Shown: piece by piece, positions 1 to 5,854 of the stretch
How positions within the stretch are numbered: the first letter of the stretch is position 1
How the letters are laid out: each line of letters begins with the position of its first letter
Origin: an uncultured Eubacteriales bacterium
GTDB taxonomy: Bacteria; Bacillota; Clostridia; Lachnospirales; Lachnospiraceae
NCBI GenBank assembly: GCA_900321505.1
Contig: ONWK01000036.1
Span: 1 to 12,470 of the forward strand
Direction of reading: 5' to 3'
DNA: 12,470 nucleotides
Program-made: the position numbers and the translations under genes
The notes under the pieces: model-generated
Seen by the model: only the letters and a program-made list of their open reading frames with translations
The model's database searches: none
What the model was told of the DNA's origin: nothing

Positions 1-53
1 ATAAATCCATACCCCTTCTGATTGTTAAACCACTTCACTGTGCCCTTTGCCAT
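1..53 (-). CDS. Cold-shock protein (CspA/CspB family), N-terminal fragment cut by the window edge
   Basis: The reverse strand from 53 reads MAKGTVKWFNNQKGYGF and then runs off the window inside the next codon (AT., probably Ile). This is the N-terminus of the small (about 65-70 residue) OB-fold cold-shock proteins. The KGxVKWFN opening and the K-G-Y-G-F RNP1 nucleic-acid-binding motif are both visible. Family knowledge: these proteins bind single-stranded RNA and DNA and act as RNA chaperones, during cold shock or constitutively. A GGAGG ribosome site lies at 63-67, 9 nt before the ATG. A promoter candidate lies at 104-133, so the gene probably has its own transcript with a leader of roughly 45 nt. 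About 75% of the gene lies outside the window, so which paralogue it is cannot be told. Confidence 0.93.
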   Translation of the reverse strand, partial: MAKGTVKWFNNQKGYGF

Positions 54-80
54 TTCAAGTGACCTCCAAAAAATATAAAT

Positions 81-98
81 CGTGCTGTAAAATGCACG
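81..98 (-). other. Small hairpin in the csp leader
   Basis: CGTGC at 81-85 pairs with GCACG at 94-98 around an 8-nt loop. It falls between the predicted csp transcription start and the ribosome site. Cold-shock mRNAs often have structured leaders, but a 5-bp stem is weak and could be chance. Confidence 0.3.
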
Positions 99-103
99 GG
101 TAA

Positions 104-133
104 ACTTTACCACAGCATAGGGTATAACGTCAA
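104..133 (-). promoter_or_regulatory. Probable sigma-A promoter of the cold-shock gene
   Basis: On the reverse strand, TTGACG (128-133, one base off consensus) is followed after 18 nt by TAAAGT (104-109, four of six matches). The start would fall near 97, leaving a leader of about 45 nt before the ATG at 53. The -10 lies inside a 13-bp dyad (99-111). The -35 begins only about 28 bases past the stop of the upstream DUF5688-type gene and no terminator is visible between them, so readthrough is also possible. Confidence 0.5.
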
Positions 134-161
134 GGGCAATTCACTTAAAATAGCAAATATT

Positions 162-1133
162 TCAGACCACTGCACAGAACTTCGTACCCTTTCTTTCATC
201 AGGACAAAGCTCAAGGTCATCCCTGTCGGGGCTGTAAAAATACAGTGAATCCGACAATACCTCGGTAGCCTCCACTGCTTCATCGTTCACCGAATGTATC
301 ATATCCATCAGATAAAATCTGTCATCCACAACGGATGACGGCATGATGAGCAGTTCATTCACGCTGGACGGTATCACATAATATGCCTCGCCGAGATACT
401 CATATATCTCCTTCAGTTTTCCTGAATAAAGCATGGCCACGGCGCCATAACTGATATCTTCCACTGTCAGACAATACAACGGTATAGATACCGGAGTCAT
501 CTGACATGGTAACAGTTCATTCAACATATCCTCCAGATATCTGAATCTGGACGGATGTTTAAACTGCATGTTACTCAGCGCCATTGGATAAAGCTCATCA
601 AAGCTGTATCCAAGCTCGTCCAGGATATGCTGATTCAGCCTGATCACACCTTTTCCGCGGCTCAGATCCATATACCATACCAGGATTGCCGAAAGATCAA
701 GGTAATCCCTGTGCGGGATTTCGTTCAGGAGTTCTCTGTTCTCCTCACGGTTTATCAGCCGCAGTCCCAATCTTTCCGGTATATCCTTTGCCGATATCAG
801 CTCCTCCGGAAGCCTGTCCGCCTCAGATAAGGCAGTTCTTATGGAATTAGCGATAATATCCGCTATCATTTCCTTTTTGCCGTCATCAAGCCCGCACACG
901 GAGTCTTCCAACAGTTCATCAAGATATACACAGGGCGAAGTGCCGCCTCCTCCCACATCCGCATACATGGCATAATACTTAACGCCATTATTCTTTTTTA
1001 CCTCTCCCGTATATACACTGCTCACCTGGAGATCGGAAAGACGTTCACCAACCATATGAGGCAGTTCCCCGAACAGGAATTCTTCCTTTTCAGGATCCAG
1101 CTTTTGCCTGTTTTTAATCTGTTCTCTGTTCAT
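162..1133 (-). CDS. DUF5688-type protein of unknown function
   Basis: The 323-residue soluble protein has no signal peptide or membrane segment. The sequence resembles the DUF5688 family known mainly from Lachnospiraceae, where several paralogues per genome are common. Features I associate with that family are IPHRDYLDLS at residues 139-148, a YYVIPSSVNELLIMPSS stretch at 251-267, and the C-terminal VNDEAVEATEVLSDSLYFYSP at about 282-302. Family function is not known, and no catalytic motif is obvious to me. A GGGG run (residues 61-64) follows a predicted strand in the N-terminal part. The start is supported by AGAGGAG 6 nt upstream of ATG. A strong inverted repeat (1150-1205) ends only a few bases before this ribosome site. 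The gene follows recA on the same strand with a gap of about 190 bp, and precedes the cold-shock gene. Assignment to the family is by recollection of its motifs, not by search. Confidence 0.8.
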   Translation of the reverse strand: MNREQIKNRQKLDPEKEEFLFGELPHMVGERLSDLQVSSVYTGEVKKNNGVKYYAMYADVGGGGTSPCVYLDELLEDSVCGLDDGKKEMIADIIANSIRTALSEADRLPEELISAKDIPERLGLRLINREENRELLNEIPHRDYLDLSAILVWYMDLSRGKGVIRLNQHILDELGYSFDELYPMALSNMQFKHPSRFRYLEDMLNELLPCQMTPVSIPLYCLTVEDISYGAVAMLYSGKLKEIYEYLGEAYYVIPSSVNELLIMPSSVVDDRFYLMDMIHSVNDEAVEATEVLSDSLYFYSPDRDDLELCPDERKGTKFCAVV

Positions 1134-1149
1134 CTTTTTCTCCTCTTTT

Positions 1150-1205
1150 GTAACCGTTCAGCGCCCCGCATGCTTCGCATCCGGAGCCGTTGGCTGAACG
1201 GTTAC
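1150..1205. repeat. Perfect 13-bp inverted repeat (stem-loop) before the DUF5688-type gene
   Basis: GTAACCGTTCAGC (1150-1162) is exactly complementary to GCTGAACGGTTAC (1193-1205), with a 30-nt loop that holds a small nested stem (ATGC 1170-1173 with GCAT 1177-1180). On the plus strand it is followed by CCTC and a run of eight or nine T (1209-1216), which is terminator-like. All nearby genes are on the minus strand, however. There the same structure would form in the 5' leader of the DUF5688-type mRNA, just ahead of its ribosome site, and is flanked by A rather than U. It could be a terminator of antisense transcription, a 5' mRNA stabiliser, or a translation-control element. Confidence 0.75.
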
Positions 1206-1262
1206 CCTCTTTTTTTAGTAAAAAGAAAAGAATAAAAAAGAAGGACAGCTTCACTTATATCA

Positions 1263-1300
1263 GAAAAAAGACCGATCGTTCATACGCCGAATATATGAAC
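1263..1300 (-). terminator. Weak candidate terminator after recA
   Basis: Downstream of the recA stop on the reverse strand, GTTCATA (1294-1300) pairs with TATGAAC (1278-1284) around a 9-nt loop. A run of six T (1264-1269) follows about 8 nt later. The stem is AT-rich and the T-run is too far from it for a classical intrinsic terminator, so partial readthrough into the DUF5688-type gene is likely. Confidence 0.3.
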
Positions 1301-1323
1301 TACTGTCAGATAAAATCTTTGCA

Positions 1324-2373
1324 TCAGATCTCATCGGAAAGATCATCATCTGTGCCCTCAGGAGCTTCATCAACACCGAGCAGAACTCTCACCTTTCCTT
1401 CAACCTCTTCCATCACATCCGGGTTATCCTGCAGATACTGTTTTGCATTCTCACGCCCCTGACCGATCTTCTCGCCCAGATAGGAATACCACGCACCTGA
1501 CTTGACAATAACATCATGCTTGGTTGCAAGATCCAGGATATCTGCCGCACGGGATATACCCTTTCCGAACATGATATCAAACTCTGCTTCACGGAAAGGA
1601 GGAGCCACCTTGTTCTTTACCACCTTAACCTTGACATGGTTACCGATAACCTCACCGTTCTGCTTAAGGGATTCCACCCTGCGCACATCCAGACGTACCG
1701 AAGAATAGAACTTCAGAGCACGTCCGCCGGTAGTAGTCTCGGGGTTGCCGAACATAACTCCCACCTTCTCACGAAGCTGGTTGATGAAAATGACCACGCA
1801 GTTGGTCTTGTTGATGACTGCGGTAAGCTTTCTCAGCGCCTGTGACATCAGTCTTGCCTGCAGACCCACATGGGAATCACCCATCTCACCGTCGATCTCA
1901 GCCTTGGGCACCAGGGCTGCAACCGAGTCGATGACGAGAACATCCATAGCTCCCGAACGTACCATGGTCTCTGTGATCTCAAGCGCCTGTTCACCGTTAT
2001 CCGGCTGTGAGATATAAAGATTGTCTATATCCACACCTATGTTTTTTGCATAAACAGGATCCAGCGCATGCTCAGCATCGATAAATCCCGCAATGCCGCC
2101 CCTCCTCTGAACCTCCGCAACCACATGCAGCGCTACGGTGGTCTTACCGCTGGATTCAGGTCCGTATATCTCGATAACACGGCCCCTTGGCATGCCTCCT
2201 ATACCCAAAGCTATATCCAGACTCAGTGAGCCTGTGGGAATAGCCTCTATGTTAAGATGGGCTCCCTGATCCCCGAGCTTCATAACAGATCCTTTACCGA
2301 ACTGCTTCTCGATCTGTACCAGCGCCGCATCCAATGCCTTAAGCTTCATCTCCATTCTGGTATCTTCTGCCAT
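1324..2373 (-). CDS. recA: Recombinase RecA
   Basis: RecA forms ATP-dependent filaments on single-stranded DNA, drives homologous strand exchange, and activates LexA self-cleavage in the SOS response. The start used here is the ATG at 2373 (MAEDTRMEM), giving 349 residues, normal for the family. It has AAGGAGG about 11 nt upstream. An in-frame ATG at 2400 is rejected because it lies inside the LexA box and ahead of the ribosome site. Visible features are the Walker A motif GPESSGKT (71-78), the Walker B region MDVLVIDSVAAL (143-154), the L1/L2 DNA-binding loop region with NQLREKVGVMFGNPETTTGG (198-217), and a short acidic tail ending in DDDLSDEI. All key residues look intact. It is a single-gene unit with its own SOS-controlled promoter, divergent from tmcAL. 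Confidence 0.99.
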   Translation of the reverse strand: MAEDTRMEMKLKALDAALVQIEKQFGKGSVMKLGDQGAHLNIEAIPTGSLSLDIALGIGGMPRGRVIEIYGPESSGKTTVALHVVAEVQRRGGIAGFIDAEHALDPVYAKNIGVDIDNLYISQPDNGEQALEITETMVRSGAMDVLVIDSVAALVPKAEIDGEMGDSHVGLQARLMSQALRKLTAVINKTNCVVIFINQLREKVGVMFGNPETTTGGRALKFYSSVRLDVRRVESLKQNGEVIGNHVKVKVVKNKVAPPFREAEFDIMFGKGISRAADILDLATKHDVIVKSGAWYSYLGEKIGQGRENAKQYLQDNPDVMEEVEGKVRVLLGVDEAPEGTDDDLSDEI

Positions 2374-2393
2374 AACAAAAAAATCCTCCTTAA

Positions 2394-2407
2394 CAAACAT
2401 ACGTTCG
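2394..2407 (-). promoter_or_regulatory. LexA (SOS) box of recA
   Basis: On the reverse strand the site reads CGAACGTATGTTTG. It matches the Gram-positive LexA/DinR consensus CGAACRNRYGTTYC at 13 of 14 positions; only the last base differs. It lies immediately downstream of the predicted recA start point (around 2411) and before the AAGGAGG, so bound LexA would block initiation or early elongation. The position and match make SOS control of recA very likely. Confidence 0.88.
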
Positions 2408-2417
2408 TTTTTGTTCT

Positions 2418-2446
2418 ATATTAACCTTTTTCCCGGGAAATGTCAA
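2418..2446 (-). promoter_or_regulatory. Sigma-A promoter of recA
   Basis: On the reverse strand a perfect TTGACA -35 (2441-2446) is separated by 17 nt from TAATAT (2418-2423). The start is expected near 2411, directly next to the LexA box. The spacer contains the perfect 12-bp palindrome TTTCCCGGGAAA (2429-2440). Confidence 0.8.
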
Positions 2447-2462
2447 CCACAAAAATAAATTG

Positions 2463-2477
2463 TCCGAAACTTTCGGA
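2463..2477. promoter_or_regulatory. Short dyad in the recA-tmcAL intergenic region
   Basis: TCCGAAA (2463-2469), one base, then TTTCGGA (2471-2477) make a perfect 7+1+7 dyad. It is placed about 20 bases upstream of the recA -35 and about 70 bases upstream of the tmcAL promoter candidate. It has the size and symmetry of a repressor operator. Nothing in the window identifies a binding protein. Confidence 0.3.
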
Positions 2478-2548
2478 AATTCCTGTCGAATGCGCAGAAA
2501 ACGCGCGGTCAACTCCTGAAAACGATCTGCCTGATCATTATATCACAT

Positions 2549-2577
2549 TTGCTTTTCAAATGGCAATCATTTATAAT
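2549..2577 (+). promoter_or_regulatory. Candidate sigma-A promoter of tmcAL
   Basis: A perfect TATAAT -10 (2572-2577) is preceded by TTGCTT (2549-2554, half-matching the -35) at a 17-nt spacing. The start near 2584 would give a leader of about 44 nt, ending with AGGAGGA at 2617-2623, four bases before the ATG. Confidence 0.5.
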
Positions 2578-2627
2578 CAGTACCGTACCAGAAACCTGTC
2601 AGAACCAGAAGTATACAGGAGGAAAGC

Positions 2628-3857
2628 ATGTCCCTTATCGCCGTGATCAGTGAATTTCATCCCTTTCATTATGGCCATGCCTATCTCCTTGAGGAGGCAA
2701 AGCGGCTTACCGGGGCCGAACATACTCTTTCGGTAATGAGCGGCAATTTCACACAGCAGGGAATGCCAATGTACTGGGATAAGCTGACACGCGCGGCTGC
2801 GGCCTGCGCAGGAGGAACCGATCTGATCTTCGAACTCCCCGTGCTTTTTGCCACAGGCTCCGCCGGTGATTTTGCCCGGGGTGCCGTAACGCTGCTGGAG
2901 CAGCTGAATTGCGTTGATCACCTCTGCTTTGGCGTCGAAGATACCGAGTCTGAGATCTTTGAAAAGATCACAGACATCCTGATGGAGGAACCGCTGAAAT
3001 ACAGGATAAGGCTGAAGGAAGCGCTGGAAGCGGGTTTATCATTTCCCGCAGCACGGGAAGATGCCCTGCTTTCCATATTGGGCGAAGACGCAGTGCCTCT
3101 GCTCTCCCGTCCCAACAACATACTTGCCCTGGAATATCTGCTGGCACTGAAGAAGCTGTCTTCAGGCATCCGTCCTATTATGATCCGACGCAGAGGGGAT
3201 TATCACGGTGGAAACAGCGGTACCTTTGCCTCGGCGACAGACATCAGAAATTACATTTCCGGGCACATTACAGAAAAAATCAGCTTACCTGACGGTTCCA
3301 TGCCGGCAGCATCCAGGAATATCACAGAGCAGGCAGGATATGCCCTTCATCATCCGGAAGATACCCTTTCCTCCCTGCTGGCCGCCGCCATGCTTTCCGC
3401 TCAGCCCGGGCTCTCACCCGGGGAGCTTCCTATGGACATGACTCCGGAGCTCTTCAAACGTCTCACGGAGCTGGGTCTTCCCGTATCCTGGGAAGACGCC
3501 CTTAATGCTCTTAATACTAAAAATGTCACCCGCGGCCGCGCATGCCGCGCTCTGCTGCACATGCTTCTCGGTGTCACAAACCGGGACCGCAATATTATTA
3601 ACGGGACAAATGAACCTCTGTACCTGAATCTGCTTGCCGCACGGAACGAAAGCACCTTTCTTCTGAAAGAGATGATCGCTTCTGCCGGATGCAGCATAAT
3701 AACAAAAAGATCCCGCTTCCGTCCCGCAGAAGGAAGTCCCGCCGCGCTGCTCTGGAAATATGATCAGAAAGCTACCGGTCTTTATAACCAGCTTATTTAT
3801 CAGAGCTTCGGGATACGAAAAAAAGACGAGCTCAGGAGCTCGCCCGTCATAGTATAA
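2628..3857 (+). CDS. tmcAL: tRNA(Met) cytidine acetate ligase (YlbM/TmcAL family)
   Basis: Family knowledge: TmcAL uses acetate and ATP to make N4-acetylcytidine at the wobble position of elongator tRNA-Met, through an acetyl-adenylate formed by a nucleotidyltransferase-like fold. The 409-residue length fits. Visible motifs are the HxGH nucleotide-binding signature in HPFHYGH (11-17), SGNFTQQG (38-45), the conserved RPNNILALEYLLAL (161-174), RRRGDYHG (187-194) and SATDIR (202-207). Compared with the usual YNPFHNGH and SGNFVQRGEP forms it has several substitutions (FHPFHYGH, FTQQGMP). The core histidines remain, so I expect activity but call it a divergent member. The AGGAGGA ribosome site fixes the start. 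It is a lone plus-strand gene between minus-strand units, ended by the bidirectional terminator at 3932-3970. In Bacillus the same gene (ylbM) also lies near rsmD and coaD, which supports the call. Confidence 0.93.
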   Translation: MSLIAVISEFHPFHYGHAYLLEEAKRLTGAEHTLSVMSGNFTQQGMPMYWDKLTRAAAACAGGTDLIFELPVLFATGSAGDFARGAVTLLEQLNCVDHLCFGVEDTESEIFEKITDILMEEPLKYRIRLKEALEAGLSFPAAREDALLSILGEDAVPLLSRPNNILALEYLLALKKLSSGIRPIMIRRRGDYHGGNSGTFASATDIRNYISGHITEKISLPDGSMPAASRNITEQAGYALHHPEDTLSSLLAAAMLSAQPGLSPGELPMDMTPELFKRLTELGLPVSWEDALNALNTKNVTRGRACRALLHMLLGVTNRDRNIINGTNEPLYLNLLAARNESTFLLKEMIASAGCSIITKRSRFRPAEGSPAALLWKYDQKATGLYNQLIYQSFGIRKKDELRSSPVIV

Positions 3858-3931
3858 TACAGCACACAATCAGGCAGGGTGACGCATGGTCATTTATACA
3901 GGCAGGAGTCACATCCGGAGCCATGATCGCG

Positions 3932-3970
3932 CACACAAAAAAGTCCGGGGTATCCGGACTTTTTTGTGTG
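3932..3970. terminator. Bidirectional intrinsic terminator between tmcAL and the acidic coiled-coil gene
   Basis: CACACAAAAAAGTCCGG (3932-3948) is perfectly complementary to CCGGACTTTTTTGTGTG (3954-3970), with loop GGTAT. The GTCCGG core with flanking A6 and T6 gives a stem followed by a T-run on both strands. It serves tmcAL (ends 3857, plus) and the minus-strand cluster (ends 3985). Confidence 0.93.
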
Positions 3971-3984
3971 ATCACGACTGTTTC

Positions 3985-4719
3985 CTACTCATCAAGGAAA
4001 TCATCATCGAAATCATCGTCATCTTCTTCGTCATCATCAACGTCTTCGTCACCGTAGTCGTAGTCTTCGTCATCCTCATCGTAATCATTATCAATGTCAT
4101 CATCAACAGCTGCTTTCTGATAACCTGTCTGTGCTTCAGGAAGCGGCTGAACCGGTGCGACACCTGTAAGCAGGCTGATGCTGGTATCTACCTCGCTCAT
4201 ATTGGTATCAAGTGTAAATACACTGTTCTCGAGGCTGTCCACAAGGTTCTTGTAGTTCTCGCGGTCAGCTTCCAGGGTTGCAGCGAAGAAATCACGCATA
4301 TCCGACAGCTTCTGCTTAGTATAATTCATTGCGCCGAGACGTACTTCATTTGCCTCTGCGTTTGCATCGGCAATGATACGGTCTGCCTCATCACGTGCAG
4401 CTTCAAGGATCTCATTTGCACGGATATTGGCAAGCTCTGTTATATGATTTGTATCCACCAGGCGGTTGGCTTCGTTAACCGACTCGGAAATAATGGCGTC
4501 TGAACGTGTTCTTGCGGATGCGAGGATCGCTTCTTTATTTCTCATGATCTTCTTGCATCGTTCGATCTCGCTGGGGAGCTTCAGCTTCAGTTCGCTGAGC
4601 AGTCGTTCCATTTCGTCCTTGGGAACCACGATCTTGTTGGATGAGAGGGGCTGATATTTACAGTTATCGATAAATATCTCGATCTCACCGATCATTTCCT
4701 CTACGCCTTTTTTACCCAT
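3985..4719 (-). CDS. Coiled-coil protein (DivIVA / ATP-synthase-subunit-H-like) with a highly acidic C-terminal tail
   Basis: The 244-residue cytoplasmic protein has no membrane segment. Residues 35-170 are almost entirely helical and heptad-like, with Ala/Glu/Arg-rich coiled coil from about 60 to 130 (EILEAARDEADRIIADANAE at 103-122). This is the pattern that automatic annotation often labels ATPase or vacuolar H+-ATPase subunit H in clostridia. It also resembles DivIVA-type scaffold proteins. A Pro-rich hinge (188-195) leads to a tail (206-244) in which 29 of 39 residues are Asp or Glu, with interspersed Tyr and Phe. Function is unknown; it has no nucleotide-binding motif, so an enzymatic ATPase role is not supported. 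The start is fixed by AAAGGAGG 7 nt upstream, inside the end of coaD. It is the last gene of the cluster, 3 nt after coaD, and is followed by the terminator. Confidence 0.85.
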   Translation of the reverse strand: MGKKGVEEMIGEIEIFIDNCKYQPLSSNKIVVPKDEMERLLSELKLKLPSEIERCKKIMRNKEAILASARTRSDAIISESVNEANRLVDTNHITELANIRANEILEAARDEADRIIADANAEANEVRLGAMNYTKQKLSDMRDFFAATLEADRENYKNLVDSLENSVFTLDTNMSEVDTSISLLTGVAPVQPLPEAQTGYQKAAVDDDIDNDYDEDDEDYDYGDEDVDDDEEDDDDFDDDFLDE

Positions 4720-4722
4720 TTC

Positions 4723-5238
4723 TTAATCCTCCTTTGTGGATGTCACTATCCCTTTTTCCATCATGGTCTTTAATACATTTTCCGGTACGAAGTCCTTAAG
4801 CGGAACCCGGTACCGTGCATATTCTCTTACTACCGATGAACTGATGTGGGAATACTTCGGGTCAGTGGGAAGAAACAGCGTTTCGATCCCTTCCCCGCCT
4901 TCTCCGGATGCGATGCGGTTTACCTGTGCCATCTGGAGCTCCATCTCAAAGTCCATAAGCTCCCGGAGACCTCGTATGATAACGGCATCTCCTTTGGAAC
5001 GTACAAAGTCAACCAGCAATCCTTCAAAGCATTCCACGGATACATTTGGAATATTTTTACATGCATCCTTCAACATAATAACACGTTCATCCAAAGAAAA
5101 CAATGGTGACTTTTTTTCCGAATTTATAAGCACCGCCACCACCATCTGATCGAAGATACCCGCAGTTCTTACGATCAGATCCATATGTCCCATTGTTACC
5201 GGGTCAAAGCTGCCCGGATAAACCGCTGTCTTAGCCAT
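4723..5238 (-). CDS. coaD: Phosphopantetheine adenylyltransferase
   Basis: CoaD transfers AMP from ATP to 4'-phosphopantetheine, giving dephospho-CoA, the penultimate step of CoA synthesis. The 171 residues are slightly longer than the usual 155-165. Visible motifs are the nucleotidyltransferase signature PGSFDPVTMGH (8-18, T/HxGH type), IIRGLRE (87-93), and SHISSSVVRE (130-139), which is the C-terminal ATP/regulatory site. The start overlaps the end of rsmD by 8 bases (ATGGCTAA shared). With AGAGGT upstream inside rsmD, translational coupling is likely. The rsmD-coaD pair is a widely conserved arrangement in Firmicutes (ylbH-ylbI in Bacillus). Confidence 0.98.
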   Translation of the reverse strand: MAKTAVYPGSFDPVTMGHMDLIVRTAGIFDQMVVAVLINSEKKSPLFSLDERVIMLKDACKNIPNVSVECFEGLLVDFVRSKGDAVIIRGLRELMDFEMELQMAQVNRIASGEGGEGIETLFLPTDPKYSHISSSVVREYARYRVPLKDFVPENVLKTMMEKGIVTSTKED

Positions 5239-5809
5239 TTTCCTGTACCTCTGAACTTATTTCCTTCCTGCGGATGAAAAGATGCTTGTTCGTCCTGTAT
5301 GCCTTCACCTTTTCTATCTGGAAGCCCAGCCCTGAAAGATATGAAAAATCCTCTTCCAGAGATGACTCAACCACAATGAGCGGATCGGGATTCTTGAATC
5401 TCTTTTCCGAAAGCGCCGTGAGCACCTGCTGCTCCAGCCCCTTATTATAAGGGGGATCCATAAAGATGATATCAAAATCCACTACCGGCAGATTTCTCAC
5501 ATATGATACCGCATCCGAAAGGATAAGGTCTGCTTCATCTTCAAATTTTGTGAAATGGATATTCTCCTTGATAACAGCGTGCGCCTTCCTGCTGTTCTCC
5601 ACAAAAACCGCATGCCGCGCTCCTCTGGACAGTGCTTCGATGCCTATACCGCCGCTGCCGGCAAAAAGATCCAGAAAACGTGATCCCGGTATCTCTGTCT
5701 GCATGACATTGAACAGGGTTTCCTTATATCTGTCCGCTGTAGGACGGGTAGCATCCCCTTCAAGTGTTTTAAGCGGCAGGCTGCGCCGCGTTCCCGCTAT
5801 AACTCTCAT
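5231..5809 (-). CDS. rsmD: 16S rRNA (guanine(966)-N2)-methyltransferase
   Basis: RsmD methylates N2 of G966 in 16S rRNA in the assembled small subunit, using S-adenosylmethionine. The 192-residue Rossmann-fold methyltransferase starts with the typical MRVIAGTRRSLPL. It has the family TRPTADRYKETLFN stretch (21-34), the SAM-binding DLFAGSGGIGIEALSRGA (47-64) and the catalytic DPPY (118-121). AAAGGA 8 nt ahead of ATG supports the start. The C-terminal codons overlap coaD. The upstream neighbour is the cellulase gene, 45 bp away with no convincing terminator between, so at least some rsmD transcription may come through it. Confidence 0.97.
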   Translation of the reverse strand: MRVIAGTRRSLPLKTLEGDATRPTADRYKETLFNVMQTEIPGSRFLDLFAGSGGIGIEALSRGARHAVFVENSRKAHAVIKENIHFTKFEDEADLILSDAVSYVRNLPVVDFDIIFMDPPYNKGLEQQVLTALSEKRFKNPDPLIVVESSLEEDFSYLSGLGFQIEKVKAYRTNKHLFIRRKEISSEVQENG

Positions 5810-5854
5810 GTATGTAATCCTTTCAGGCTTATTCGGTCACTTAAGCTCTCCCGG

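Noticed and set aside
2374..2400. A longer RecA start (MFVKEDFFV)
   Set aside because: The extra codons run through the LexA box and the AAGGAGG; RecA proteins normally begin as the shorter form does.
3886..4503. A 205-residue open frame on the plus strand rich in Ile/Val
   Set aside because: It is the antisense shadow of the Asp/Glu-rich coiled-coil gene (GAT/GAA runs read backwards as ATC/TTC) and it crosses the terminator at 3932-3970. No ribosome site.
5821..5848. Weak inverted repeat GCTTA / TAAGC between the cellulase and rsmD
   Set aside because: Only 5 bp, no T-run; not a believable terminator.
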